A stretch of DNA of 64,000 bases, taken from assembly GCF_025336485.1 (NCBI RefSeq), contig NZ_JAODAB010000015.1:62001-126000 (forward strand). The letters run 5' to 3'. Source of the DNA: Pseudomonas citri (GTDB taxonomy: Bacteria > Pseudomonadota > Gammaproteobacteria > Pseudomonadales > Pseudomonadaceae). Within the stretch, counting starts at the first letter, position 1. The number at the start of each line of letters is the position of its first letter. Positions 8,137 through 16,787 of this stretch are shown here, piece after piece. The notes beneath the pieces were generated by a model that was given only the letters and a program-made list of their open reading frames with translations, ran no database searches and was not told the DNA's origin. Made by a program: the position numbers and the translations under genes.

Positions 8137-9590
8137 TGGCGCTCTCCCTGCTGGTTCAGGTGTTCGCGGGCCAGGTCATGCAACGAGCGGGCGGCGGGTT
8201 TGGGGGCGCTGTGGTGCTGGGTCCAGGGGCCGACGTTGCGCGGTGTCAGGGCGCGCAGGCGCGTGGCGAGGAAACCGAACAACCGGTACAGCCGTGGCGA
8301 GCTGTTGAGCCAGGCCCAGGCGTTCCAGATGAAGCGTTCCTTGGGCGAGTACTTGCTGCCCTGGCCGCGCATGACCTGATGCGGACTGTCCGGCGCCTTG
8401 ACGTTTTCTTCGCGCAAGCGGCGCAGCAAGCTCGGGATCGGAATCTTCACCGGACACACTTCGCCGCAGGCGCCGCACAGCGACGATGCGCTCGGGTGGT
8501 CCGGCACCTTGGCCAGGCCAACCATGTGGGGAGTGATGATTTTTCCGATAGGCCCCGGGTAAACCTCGCCGTAGGCGTGACCGCCGATTCGGGTATAGAC
8601 CGGGCAATGATTCATACAGGCACCGCAGCGAATGCAGTTCAGCGTCTGGCGCAGTTCACTGTCGGCAAAGGCCTGGCTGCGGCCGTTGTCCAGCAACACC
8701 AGGTGGACTTCCTGGGGGCCGTCCAGTTCTTCGGCCTTGCGCGGGCCGGAAATCATGTTGACGTAGGTGGTGATCGGCTGGCCGAGGGCCGAGCGGGTCA
8801 GCAGCGAGAGCAGTGGCACGACGTCGCGCAGGTTCTCCACGACTTTTTCAATGCCGGTGACGGCGATGTGCACCGGTGGCACGGTGGTGGACATGCGCCC
8901 ATTGCCTTCGTTTTCCACCAGCAACAGCGTGCCGGTTTCGGCAACGGCGAAGTTGACGCCCGAAACGCCGACATCGGCCTCGAAGAATTTCTGCCGCAAC
9001 ACCCGGCGACCGATCTGAATGAGTTGGTCGACGTCCTTGGTGTACTCCACGCCGAGTTTGTCGTGGAACAAGGACGCGACCTGACCGGCGTTCTTGTGGA
9101 TTGCCGGCATAATGATGTGTGAAGGCTTCTCGTGATCGAGCTGGACGATGTATTCCCCCATGTCGGACTCAAGACATTCAATGTCCCGATCCTCGAGGAA
9201 ATGGTTCATCTCCATCTCTTCGCTGACCATCGATTTGCCCTTGATCACTTGCCGCGCCTCGTGAGCACGGATGATCGAAAGGACGATGCCGTTGGCTTCG
9301 TCCACCGTTTCCGCCCAGTGCACTTTCACACCGTTGCGGGTCAGGTTGCTTTCAAGTTGCTCGAGCAGGTCGGGCAGCTTGGATAACGCACGGGCGCGGA
9401 CAGCATTGCCCAGCATCCGTAGATGTTCTCTTTCGTGGGCATCGCTGAAGGACGTTGCCCGTTTGGTCATCAGCGAATCCATCGCACTGCGAAAGTTGTT
9501 TCGCAGTTGTGTGTCGCCCAGTGCCTTCCGGGCCCTGGCGCGAAAATCTTCCTGCACCTCAACGGTGGGAATCAGCGTCGGCGAGCTCAT
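8133..9590 (-). CDS. lutB: L-lactate oxidation complex iron-sulfur subunit LutB/LldF
   Basis: LutB carries the iron-sulfur centres of the L-lactate oxidising complex. From ATG 9590 (GGAGGTG ribosome site, 5 bases away) it has 485 residues. The N-terminal two thirds is an LUD domain, with GTLLLVENEGNGRMSTTVPP typical of the family. The C-terminal part has two ferredoxin clusters, CIRCGACMNHCPVYTRIGG and CGACGEVCPVKIPI, and a DUF3390-like tail. It overlaps lutA and lutC by ATGA on both sides, so the three subunits are probably made in equal amounts. Confidence 0.94.
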   Translation of the reverse strand: MSSPTLIPTVEVQEDFRARARKALGDTQLRNNFRSAMDSLMTKRATSFSDAHEREHLRMLGNAVRARALSKLPDLLEQLESNLTRNGVKVHWAETVDEANGIVLSIIRAHEARQVIKGKSMVSEEMEMNHFLEDRDIECLESDMGEYIVQLDHEKPSHIIMPAIHKNAGQVASLFHDKLGVEYTKDVDQLIQIGRRVLRQKFFEADVGVSGVNFAVAETGTLLLVENEGNGRMSTTVPPVHIAVTGIEKVVENLRDVVPLLSLLTRSALGQPITTYVNMISGPRKAEELDGPQEVHLVLLDNGRSQAFADSELRQTLNCIRCGACMNHCPVYTRIGGHAYGEVYPGPIGKIITPHMVGLAKVPDHPSASSLCGACGEVCPVKIPIPSLLRRLREENVKAPDSPHQVMRGQGSKYSPKERFIWNAWAWLNSSPRLYRLFGFLATRLRALTPRNVGPWTQHHSAPKPAARSLHDLAREHLNQQGERQ

Positions 9591-10411
9591 GCCGCACCTC
9601 CGGTACGCTGCCAGAGGAAGCTCGCCAGATGCTGGCCGCGCAACGCCGCCTGCTGTTTTTCCAATGCGCCGTTGATGTTCATCAGGCAGCCGCAATCGGC
9701 ACTGACCACCTGGTGCGCGCCGGATTCCTTCAGCGCGCGGGTCTTGTCGGCCACCATCGCGCCGGAAATGTCCGGCATGCGAACGCTGAACGTCCCACCA
9801 AAACCACAGCATTCACTTTCGTGGCTGTGTTCGACGCGCTCCACGTTGCTCAGCTGGGCCAACAGGGCACGGCCATGCAAGTGGGTATTCATTTCACGCC
9901 GTGCCGAACACGACGTGTGCAGCGCGACTTTCACTGGCGTGCCGCTGTCGTTCAACTGCACCTTGCAGACAAACAGCAGGAACTCGGCCAGCTCATAGGT
10001 CCGGGCCGCCAGGGCCTGGACCTGCTTGAGCGTGTCGGGCTCGTCCTTGAACAGGTCGGCATAATGCTCGCGCACCATGCCGGCGCAGGAGCCCGAAGGC
10101 ACCACCACCGGATAATCGCCGGCAAACAAGGCCAGTTGCGCGCGTGCCACCGTCCGGGCCTGCTCGGTGTAGCCCGAGGTGTAGGCCGGTTGTCCGCAGC
10201 AACTTTGCCCTTGCGGATACTCCACCCGGATCCCTTCGCGTTCCAGCAGATGGATCGCGTCCATCCCGGCTTCGGGATAGAACAAATCCACCACGCAGGT
10301 CCCGAACAGGTAGACCCGTTGCGGTTTCTCGCTGGGGTACTGCCGAGGCTCGGGCAATGGCGGGGCGACACGGGTCGCGTTCGGCACAGCGTTGTAAAAA
10401 AGCTCGCTCAT
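9587..10411 (-). CDS. lutA: L-lactate oxidation complex subunit LutA/LldE (CCG domain)
   Basis: LutA is the CCG-domain subunit of the LutABC L-lactate oxidation complex. It has 274 residues from ATG 10411, beginning MSELFYNAVPN. Both cysteine-rich CCG motifs are intact: SCCGQPAYTSGYTEQA in the first half and CCGFGGTFSVRMPDISG in the second. These are thought to bind an Fe-S cluster, as in heterodisulfide reductase HdrB/D. It follows lldP after about 150 bases and overlaps lutB by ATGA. An earlier in-frame start at 10507 would add 32 non-conserved residues. Confidence 0.93.
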   Translation of the reverse strand: MSELFYNAVPNATRVAPPLPEPRQYPSEKPQRVYLFGTCVVDLFYPEAGMDAIHLLEREGIRVEYPQGQSCCGQPAYTSGYTEQARTVARAQLALFAGDYPVVVPSGSCAGMVREHYADLFKDEPDTLKQVQALAARTYELAEFLLFVCKVQLNDSGTPVKVALHTSCSARREMNTHLHGRALLAQLSNVERVEHSHESECCGFGGTFSVRMPDISGAMVADKTRALKESGAHQVVSADCGCLMNINGALEKQQAALRGQHLASFLWQRTGGAA

Positions 10412-10561
10412 CAGGCGTGTCTCCGGGTGGTCCCGGTTGTCCGTCCGCTGAGGCTGCTGAATATAGAGTTCAAATCTTTCAGCAGCCTTGCAGACCCGGT
10501 GATCCATAGCAGACGCCGAGTCGGTATTCGGCGTCGGTTCTTTCGGTAGGGCTTGTCGTAC

Positions 10562-12256
10562 TCAGTGCACCAGCATGCCGGTGAACCAATAGGCCTGGGC
10601 CAACGTGATCAGGCCGACGATCGTTGCAAAGAATAGGCTGTGTTTCAGGGTGAAACGGAACAGATCCGACTCCTTGCCCACCAGGCCGGTCGCTGCGCAG
10701 GCCACGGCGATCGATTGTGGCGAGATCATCTTGCCGGTGACGCCGCCGCTGGTATTCGCCGCGACGAGCAAGGTGTCGTTGACCCCGATCTGATGCGCAG
10801 TGGTGGATTGCAGGGAACTGAACAGGGCGTTGGATGATGTGTCGGAACCGGTCAGGAACACACCCAGCCAACCCAGGAACGGCGAGAAGAACGGGAAGGC
10901 GGCGCCAGTGCCGGCCAACACCAGGGCCATGGTCGAGGACATGCCCGAATAGTTGGTGACGAAGGCGAACGCCAGCACCATGCCGATGGAGAGAATCGGC
11001 CAGCGCAGTTCAAAAAACGTTTCCTTGAAAGTGGTAAGACCAGTTCTCAGGTTGATTTTCAGCACCAGCATCGAGATCAGCGCGGAGAAGAAAATCGCCG
11101 TGCCGGTGGCGGAAATCGGGTCGAGCTTGAACACGGCCGGAATGGCGGTGGGGTTGATCACGATGGGGGCGACCTTGATCACCATCTGGTCCAGGTGCGG
11201 GATGGCGAAGTTGAACACCCAGCCGTACATCGAGCCGCCCGCGGCGAACATGGCCTTGAACGGTTTCAGGGTCCAGATCGTCACCAGTACGGTGAGGATC
11301 AGGAAGGGCGACCAGGCCTTGAAAATTTTCCCCAGGCTGTAGGGCGAAGCCACGGTGGTGCGCGGTTGGCCGAAACCACCGGCGCTGGCGGTGACCGTTG
11401 TGTTGGCGGCGGCACCGGCAATCTGCGCGCCTGCGGTGCGCTTGGGTTGCCAGATTTTCAGGAACAGCGTCAGGGAAATCAGGCTGGCGAGGGCCGAGGT
11501 GATGTCTGGCAGTTCCGGGCCGATGAAGTTGGAGGTGAAGTACTGGGTAACGGCGAAGCTCAAGCCTGCTACCAGTGCAGCCGGCCAGGTTTCGCGCACG
11601 CCGCGCAGGCCGTCCATCATGAACACCAGCCAGAACGGCACGAACAGCGACAATAGCGGCAGTTGGCGGCCGGTCATGGCGCCGATCTTGACGGCGTCGA
11701 TGCCGGTGACCTGGCCGGCGACGATGATCGGAATACCCAGTGCGCCGAACGCCACCGGGGCGGTGTTGGCGATCAGGCACAGGCCGGCGGCGTACAGCGG
11801 ATTGAAGCCCAGGCCCACCAACAAGGCAGCGGTGATCGCCACGGGTGCGCCGAAGCCGGCGGCGCCTTCCAGGAATGCGCCGAAGCAGAAACCGATCAAC
11901 AGCACCTGCAGGCGTTGGTCATCGGTAATCGACAGCACCGAGCTGCGAATCACCTCGAACTGCCCGCTCTTGACCGTCAGTTTGTATAGGAACACGGCGG
12001 CGACGATGATCCAGGCGATGGGCCACAGGCCGTACGCAAAGCCATAGCCGGCGGCGGCGAAAGCCATGTCGGCAGGCATGTGGAACGCAAAGATCGCCAC
12101 GATGATCGCCAGGGCCAGGGTGATGCTGCCGGCCACATGCCCCTTGAGGCGAAACACCGCCAGGGCCAGGAAGAAAAATACGATGGGGATGACGGCCGCG
12201 AGTGCAGACAAGCCGAGGCTGCCGAGCGGGCTGTAGAGCTGTTGCCAGGTTTGCAT
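10562..12256 (-). CDS. lldP: L-lactate permease LldP
   Basis: An inner-membrane lactate:proton symporter of the LctP family, 564 residues, the usual length. It is hydrophobic throughout with about 12-14 membrane segments. It has family signatures such as GFCFGAFLEGAAGFGAPVAITAALL (residues about 120-145), GSDTSSNALF and GVTGKMISPQSIAVA near the C-terminus. It is the first gene of the lactate operon, reading away from lldR. The promoter and a palindromic operator lie in the 262-base gap. LctP transporters usually carry both D- and L-lactate, and also glycolate. Confidence 0.95.
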   Translation of the reverse strand: MQTWQQLYSPLGSLGLSALAAVIPIVFFFLALAVFRLKGHVAGSITLALAIIVAIFAFHMPADMAFAAAGYGFAYGLWPIAWIIVAAVFLYKLTVKSGQFEVIRSSVLSITDDQRLQVLLIGFCFGAFLEGAAGFGAPVAITAALLVGLGFNPLYAAGLCLIANTAPVAFGALGIPIIVAGQVTGIDAVKIGAMTGRQLPLLSLFVPFWLVFMMDGLRGVRETWPAALVAGLSFAVTQYFTSNFIGPELPDITSALASLISLTLFLKIWQPKRTAGAQIAGAAANTTVTASAGGFGQPRTTVASPYSLGKIFKAWSPFLILTVLVTIWTLKPFKAMFAAGGSMYGWVFNFAIPHLDQMVIKVAPIVINPTAIPAVFKLDPISATGTAIFFSALISMLVLKINLRTGLTTFKETFFELRWPILSIGMVLAFAFVTNYSGMSSTMALVLAGTGAAFPFFSPFLGWLGVFLTGSDTSSNALFSSLQSTTAHQIGVNDTLLVAANTSGGVTGKMISPQSIAVACAATGLVGKESDLFRFTLKHSLFFATIVGLITLAQAYWFTGMLVH

Positions 12257-12308
12257 AATGGGTGGGCCCCTAATTGTTGTTGGTCAGGCACTGTCAGCGA
12301 TTTTGGGT

Positions 12309-12325
12309 AATTGGTAAGACCAATT
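12309..12325. promoter_or_regulatory. LldR operator, perfect 17-bp palindrome
   Basis: AATTGGTAAGACCAATT is a perfect palindrome with a 3-base centre. It matches the TGGTNNNACCA core bound by FadR-family regulators of the PdhR/LldR branch. It overlaps the lldP -10 box, so bound LldR should block lldP transcription until lactate is present. Confidence 0.85.
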
Positions 12326-12350
12326 TACAAGCGCTGTCGGCTAGGGTAAA
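12322..12350 (-). promoter_or_regulatory. Predicted lldP promoter
   Basis: On the minus strand TTTACC (12345-12350) and TAAATT (12322-12327) are separated by 17 bases. The -10 box is overlapped by the LldR palindrome. Confidence 0.55.
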
Positions 12351-12518
12351 AGCCTTGGTTGTGATGTGTCAATTTGCCGCCCTGAAACTTTCGTCGAATA
12401 AGCGGCGCAGATGGCATCTGATCCGTAGCTGCAAACGGCTTTTGGTGGGTGTGGACGAGGCCCGAATGGGCCAGAATAGACAGCCCGGCGAGCCGTCGGG
12501 ATCGTGGAGAAAGGTGTT

Positions 12519-13286
12519 ATGGGGTTTGATCAGATTCGTCAGCGCCGTTTGTCTGACGATATTGTCGAGCGGCTTGAAGGCATGATCCTTGAGGGCACGC
12601 TCAAGGCGGGCGAGCGGCTGCCGGCTGAGCGGACCCTGGCCGAGCAATTCGGTGTGTCGCGCCCGTCGTTGCGTGAGGCTATCCAGAAACTGACAGCCAA
12701 GGGCTTGCTGGTCAGTCGTCAGGGCGGCGGCAATTATGTGGTGGAGTCGCTGGGCTCGACCTTCAGCGATCCGCTGCTGCAATTGTTGGAAAGCAATCCT
12801 GAGGCGCAACGTGACTTACTGGAGTTTCGTCACACCCTGGAGGCGTCCTGTGCCTATTACGCGGCCTTGCGCGCCACCGATGTGGACCGCGAACGGCTGA
12901 CGTCGGCGTTTGAGGCGCTGCTCGATTGCTATTCGCGTCATGAAGAAGTGAGTCGGGCGGAGGAGGGTGCCGCGGATGCCAGCTTCCACCTGGCGATCGC
13001 CGAGGCCAGCCATAATGCGGTGTTGCTGCACACCATTCGCGGGCTGTTCGATTTGCTCAAGCGCAACGTGGTGACCAACATCGGCGGCATGTACAAGCAG
13101 CGCAGCGAAACCCGCGACATGCTGATCAGCCAGCACCGGGAGTTGTACCAGGCCATCATGGATGGGCATGCCGAGCAGGCGCGGGAAGTGTCCAGCCGAC
13201 ATATTCTGTACGTGCAGGAAGTGCTGGAAGAGGTGCGTCAGGAGGTGCAGCGGGTGGCGCGGGCGGAGCGGCGCAAGGGGATGTAA
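12519..13286 (+). CDS. lldR: FadR/GntR-family transcriptional regulator LldR
   Basis: This is the lactate-responsive repressor of the divergent lldP operon. The 255-residue protein starts at ATG 12519 with GGAGAAAGG upstream; an in-frame GTG at 12504 lies over that site and is less likely. Residues 8-75 are a winged helix-turn-helix (LSDDIVERLEGMILEG, then ERTLAEQFGVSRPSLREAIQKL). The rest is an FCD ligand-binding domain with the acidic and histidine residues that bind a metal and the lactate carboxylate. The perfect palindrome in the shared gap, and its position, fit the role. Confidence 0.9.
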   Translation: MGFDQIRQRRLSDDIVERLEGMILEGTLKAGERLPAERTLAEQFGVSRPSLREAIQKLTAKGLLVSRQGGGNYVVESLGSTFSDPLLQLLESNPEAQRDLLEFRHTLEASCAYYAALRATDVDRERLTSAFEALLDCYSRHEEVSRAEEGAADASFHLAIAEASHNAVLLHTIRGLFDLLKRNVVTNIGGMYKQRSETRDMLISQHRELYQAIMDGHAEQAREVSSRHILYVQEVLEEVRQEVQRVARAERRKGM

Positions 13287-13301
13287 TCGTGGCTGTGAAT
13301 C

Positions 13302-13331
13302 CTGTGGGAATGAGCAGGCTCCTTCCCACAG
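13302..13331. repeat. GTGGGA-type palindrome between lldR and smpB
   Basis: CTGTGGGAA and TTCCCACAG enclose 12 bases. It lies between two convergent genes and may terminate both. It belongs to the short palindromes repeated elsewhere in this window (21824, 50967, 60979, 63647). Confidence 0.6.
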
Positions 13332-13347
13332 TTGAGCCCGGGCTTAT

Positions 13348-13830
13348 TTATTCTTCCTTGCCCTTGTTGCGCACCGCTCGCTGCAATTCGCGACCGGCAT
13401 CGCGTTCGCGTTCGGTATCGCGCTTGTCGTATTCCTTCTTGCCCTTGCCCAGCGCGATCTCGCACTTGATCAAGTGCTTGCTCCAGTAGAAGGAGGTGCA
13501 GACGCAGGCATAGCCCTTTTGCTGCACCGCCGCGAAAAGCTTTTCCAGCTCACGCTTGTTGAGCAACAGCTTGCGGGTACGCACCGGGTCGGCGATCACG
13601 TGGGTGCTGGCGGTGGTCAGCGGCGTGATGTGGCTGCCTAGCAGCCAGGCTTCGCCGTCCTTGAGCAGCACGTAGCTGTCGACCAGTTGCGCCTTGCCGG
13701 CACGCAAGCTCTTTACTTCCCAGCCGGCCAGGACCATGCCAGCCTCGAAACGCTGTTCGATGAAGTAATCGTGTCGCGCCTTTTTATTTTGCGCGATGGT
13801 CCCTGTGGGGTGTTTCTTCTGTTTAGCCAT
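13348..13830 (-). CDS. smpB: SsrA-binding protein SmpB
   Basis: SmpB binds tmRNA and delivers it to stalled ribosomes for trans-translation. It has 160 residues from ATG 13830, typical in length. The OB-fold core includes YFIEQRFEAGMVLAGWEVKSLRAG, DSYVLLKDGEAWLLGSHI and NKRELEKL. The basic C-terminal tail, KGKKEYDKRDTERERD, enters the mRNA channel. Its RNA partner ssrA is at 3737-4133 on the same strand. It is divergent from the transporter gene at 13949. Confidence 0.97.
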   Translation of the reverse strand: MAKQKKHPTGTIAQNKKARHDYFIEQRFEAGMVLAGWEVKSLRAGKAQLVDSYVLLKDGEAWLLGSHITPLTTASTHVIADPVRTRKLLLNKRELEKLFAAVQQKGYACVCTSFYWSKHLIKCEIALGKGKKEYDKRDTERERDAGRELQRAVRNKGKEE

Positions 13831-13948
13831 AGGGGCGGCATTATAGGCAGTTGCGCGCGTGTCGGCTACGGTGAAGCTGTGTGCTTGAGCACGTTGAGTG
13901 AATCCCGGACAATGCGGCCTCTTTTTTGAACGCTTGGGCGTGATCACG

Positions 13949-15352
13949 ATGTCGACAGACAAGGTTTCTGTCCACGGCAGTTGGGCTAGCCGCTGGGTCT
14001 TCATACTCGCCGCGACCGGCTCTGCCGTGGGGCTGGGTAGTATCTGGAAGTTTCCGTACATGGTGGGCGTTTACGGTGGCGGCGCCTTCGTATTGATGTT
14101 CCTGGCCTGCATCGCGCTGATCGGCGGGCCGGTGATGCTGGCTGAAACCCTGATCGGTCGTCGCGCCCGGCAAAGCCCGGCCAACGCCCTGAAGGTGCTG
14201 GCGCAGGAGGCGGGCCATTCCACCAAGTGGTCGTGGGGCGCTTTCGCCGGGATGATCACGGCGTTGCTGATCCTGTCGTTCTATAGCGTGGTCGGGGGGT
14301 GGTCGCTGGACTACATCATCGACATGGGGCGCGGGGACTTCCAAGGCGCAACGCCCGACCTGGTGGGGGCCTACTTCGGCGGTGTAATCGCCGATCCCCT
14401 GCGGCTGACCCTCTGGCACACGGTGTTCATGTTGCTGTCCGCCGTGGTGATCGCCAAGGGCGTGGTGGCGGGGCTCGAGCGCAGCCTGCGCGTCATGATG
14501 CCGTTGCTGTTCGTGATGATCCTGGTGCTGCTGGGCTACAGCATGACCACCGGGCATTTCATGGAAGGCCTGCATTTCATGTTCGACTTCCAGCCGGAAA
14601 AAGTCCTGGATGGCTTGCTGCCTGCCATGGGGCACGCGTTCTTTTCCCTGAGCGTGGGCGTCGGCTCGATCATGATCTATGGCGCCTACATGCCCAAGAA
14701 CGCCTCTCTCACCCGGACTGTCGTCGGTGTCGCACTGCTGGACACCTTCGTGTCGCTGATGGCTGGCGTGGCATTGTTTCCGATTGTCTTTGCCGCGGGC
14801 CTGAACCCCAGCGAAGGCCCGGGGCTGATGTTCGTCAGCTTGCCATTCGCTTTTGGCAGCATGGCGTTCGGCCAAGTGATGGGTGTGGTGTTCTTCGTCC
14901 TGGTGGCGATCGCTGCCTGGAGTTCGGCCATTTCCCTGCTTGAGCCCATGGTGGCGTATCTGGTCGAGCGGACGCGGATCAGTCGCGCCTGGGTCACGTT
15001 CTGGCTGGCCTTTACCTGCTGGTTCGTCGGCCTGGGTACGGTGTTTTCCTTCAATATATGGAAGGAGGCGAAGTTTTTCGTGAACGAAGATGGCTTGTTC
15101 CATCTCTACCGCTGGGGAGCCACCGCTGGCCTGGATTTCTTTGGCGTGATCGATTTCTTCACTTCACGGATCATGCTGCCACTCGGTGGTTTGTGTTTCG
15201 TGGTGTTTGCGGGATGGGTGATGGGGCGCGAGGCGGTGCGTGATGAGCTGTCGCTGCGCAGTCCCGTGTTGTTTGCCCTGAGCCTGTTCTTGATGCGCTA
15301 CGTGGCGCCCATTGGCATTCTCGTAGTGTTTGCCGCCCAGTTGTGGAAGTGA
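13949..15352 (+). CDS. Sodium-dependent transporter of the neurotransmitter:sodium symporter (NSS) family
   Basis: An inner-membrane sodium-coupled amino-acid or amine transporter of the LeuT/NSS type. It has 467 residues from ATG 13949, with about 11-12 membrane segments. TM1 carries the broken-helix sodium and substrate site (ATGSAVGLGSIWKFPYM). TM6 shows LSVGVGSIMIYGAYMPKNAS, and WSSAISLLEPMV fits TM8. The substrate cannot be told from sequence; bacterial members carry amino acids such as Leu, Trp or Tyr. It ends 7 bases before ratA and may share its transcript, although the functions are unrelated. Confidence 0.85.
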   Translation: MSTDKVSVHGSWASRWVFILAATGSAVGLGSIWKFPYMVGVYGGGAFVLMFLACIALIGGPVMLAETLIGRRARQSPANALKVLAQEAGHSTKWSWGAFAGMITALLILSFYSVVGGWSLDYIIDMGRGDFQGATPDLVGAYFGGVIADPLRLTLWHTVFMLLSAVVIAKGVVAGLERSLRVMMPLLFVMILVLLGYSMTTGHFMEGLHFMFDFQPEKVLDGLLPAMGHAFFSLSVGVGSIMIYGAYMPKNASLTRTVVGVALLDTFVSLMAGVALFPIVFAAGLNPSEGPGLMFVSLPFAFGSMAFGQVMGVVFFVLVAIAAWSSAISLLEPMVAYLVERTRISRAWVTFWLAFTCWFVGLGTVFSFNIWKEAKFFVNEDGLFHLYRWGATAGLDFFGVIDFFTSRIMLPLGGLCFVVFAGWVMGREAVRDELSLRSPVLFALSLFLMRYVAPIGILVVFAAQLWK

Positions 15353-15359
15353 CGCTGAC

Positions 15360-15803
15360 ATGACGACTCATATTCAACGCTCGGCCTTATTGCCTTATCC
15401 GGCGCAGGCGCTGTACGACCTGGTCAACGACGTGGCGAGGTATCCCGAATTCCTGCCCTGGTGTTCTTCGACTGAGGTGCTCGAGAGCTCGGACACGCAG
15501 ATGCGCGCCAGGCTCAACGTCGCCAAGGGCGGGTTGAGCCAGCACTTTGTCACGCGCAATACCCTGGTGCCGGGGCAGTCCATCGAGATGAATCTGGAAG
15601 AGGGGCCTTTCAATCAGCTTCACGGCGTCTGGGTGTTCAAGCCGCTGGGCGAGAAAGCCTGCAAGATCAGCCTGGATCTGTCGTTCGACTATGCCGGCCC
15701 ACTGGTGCGCGCGACGTTGGGGCCGCTGTTCAATCAGGCCGCCAATACCCTGGTCGACGCGTTCTGCCAGCGCGCCAAGCAGAATGCCGAGCTCAAGCGT
15801 TGA
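15360..15803 (+). CDS. ratA: Type II toxin RatA family / START-domain (coenzyme Q-binding COQ10-like) protein
   Basis: A 147-residue START/SRPBCC fold protein. The E. coli homologue was reported to block ribosome subunit joining; others of the family bind ubiquinone, so the true role here is open. The conserved opening is SALLPYPAQALYDLVNDVARYPEFLPWCSS, followed by LSQHFVTRN and LDLSFDYAGPLVRATLGPLFNQ. The ATG at 15360 was chosen by conservation. Its TGA overlaps the TTG start of rnfH by TTGA. The ratA-rnfH pair next to smpB/ssrA is a standard gammaproteobacterial arrangement. Confidence 0.9.
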   Translation: MTTHIQRSALLPYPAQALYDLVNDVARYPEFLPWCSSTEVLESSDTQMRARLNVAKGGLSQHFVTRNTLVPGQSIEMNLEEGPFNQLHGVWVFKPLGEKACKISLDLSFDYAGPLVRATLGPLFNQAANTLVDAFCQRAKQNAELKR

Positions 15804-16099
15804 TCGGGATAGAAGTGGTGTATGCCGGCGCTGAGCGTCAGTACCTGCGTGCATTCGCGGTGGAAGAGGGCACCAGCGTTCGCGCCGCGTTGGTGGCATC
15901 GGGCATTGCCGCTGAGTTTCCGGAGCTGGACCTGGCCACTTGCCCGGTGGGAATTTTCGGCAAGGTAGTGAGCGATCCGGAGCAGCGGCAGGTGCAGGCG
16001 GGTGATCGGCTCGAGATCTATCGGCCATTGATGGCCGACCCGAAAGAAATTCGTCGCTTGCGCGCCGCCAAGGCTGCCCTGGCGCGTCAATCGGACTGA
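15800..16099 (+). CDS. rnfH: RnfH family protein (UPF0125, RatB)
   Basis: A 99-residue ubiquitin-like beta-grasp protein of unknown biochemical role. It was first named as the antitoxin partner of RatA, but that pairing is doubtful. Conserved segments include IEVVYA at the start, GIFGKVVSDPEQRQVQAGDRLEIYRPLMADPKEIRRLRA. The frame begins at TTG 15800, overlapping the ratA stop as TTGA; no ATG is available in the N-terminal conserved part. Transcription ends at the palindrome at 16122-16155. Confidence 0.9.
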   Translation: MIGIEVVYAGAERQYLRAFAVEEGTSVRAALVASGIAAEFPELDLATCPVGIFGKVVSDPEQRQVQAGDRLEIYRPLMADPKEIRRLRAAKAALARQSD

Positions 16100-16121
16100 C
16101 GATTCGGTCCTGAATCGCAGG

Positions 16122-16155
16122 CATCAAAAAACCCGGCATGCCGGGTTTTTTGATG
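16122..16155. terminator. Bidirectional terminator between rnfH and bamE
   Basis: A perfect 34-base palindrome with A6 before and T6 after an ACCCGGC/GCCGGGT stem. It can serve as a rho-independent terminator for both convergent genes. Confidence 0.93.
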
Positions 16156-16162
16156 TGTCGAT

Positions 16163-16690
16163 TTATTGCGGTGAAGTATCCAGCGGTTCCGGGGTCGGGA
16201 CAGGCACGGTCTCGACCTTGTCCACGTCCTTCTGGATCTGGTCCAGCAACGAACCGGGCTTGACCGGTTTTTCCGGTTTCGGCTGCTGGCCGTTCTGGGT
16301 GGGCTCGGTGACGGTGGTGCCACTGTCCTTGCCCATGATGGCTTCGTCGCGGCTCACGCCGGGCATGAAGTCTCCCGACAGGCTGACAAGTTGGTCATTG
16401 GCATTGAAGATTACGCTGATGCGTTCCTGTTGGCGTTCACCGCCGCCAGGCTGCAAGCTGTACAGGTAATCCCAGCGATCGGCATGGAATGTGTCGGCAA
16501 GCAGAGGGTTGCCCATGATAAACCGTACTTGCCGGCGGGTCATTCCCGGGCGCAACTGGTCTATCATGTCCTGCGTGACGACATTGCCCTGCTGGATGTC
16601 GATTTTGTAAACCCCGGGGAATGAACAACCGGCGAGTGCGAGCAGTCCCACGAAGGTGAAACTGGTTAGCAAGAGCTTGGTGTTTTGCAT
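16163..16690 (-). CDS. bamE: Outer-membrane assembly lipoprotein BamE (OmlA/SmpA)
   Basis: BamE is a small lipoprotein of the beta-barrel assembly machine in the inner leaflet of the outer membrane. It has 175 residues with a lipoprotein signal and lipobox LAGC (Cys22). The SmpA/OmlA domain is clear: GNVVTQDMIDQLRPGMTRRQVRFIMGNPLL, then DRWDYLYSLQPGG. Compared with E. coli it has an extra Pro/Thr-rich C-terminal tail of about 50 residues, as in pseudomonads. The gene is divergent from fur, the arrangement known for omlA-fur in Pseudomonas. Confidence 0.95.
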   Translation of the reverse strand: MQNTKLLLTSFTFVGLLALAGCSFPGVYKIDIQQGNVVTQDMIDQLRPGMTRRQVRFIMGNPLLADTFHADRWDYLYSLQPGGGERQQERISVIFNANDQLVSLSGDFMPGVSRDEAIMGKDSGTTVTEPTQNGQQPKPEKPVKPGSLLDQIQKDVDKVETVPVPTPEPLDTSPQ

Positions 16691-16787
16691 CGGTGGGCGA
16701 CTTCCACTATCTTGGCTGGGACAACGTAAACGCCGATCATACCCGCATTAAGAGAAGCTGCGAAGCAGCATCGCGAGAAAGCTGACC

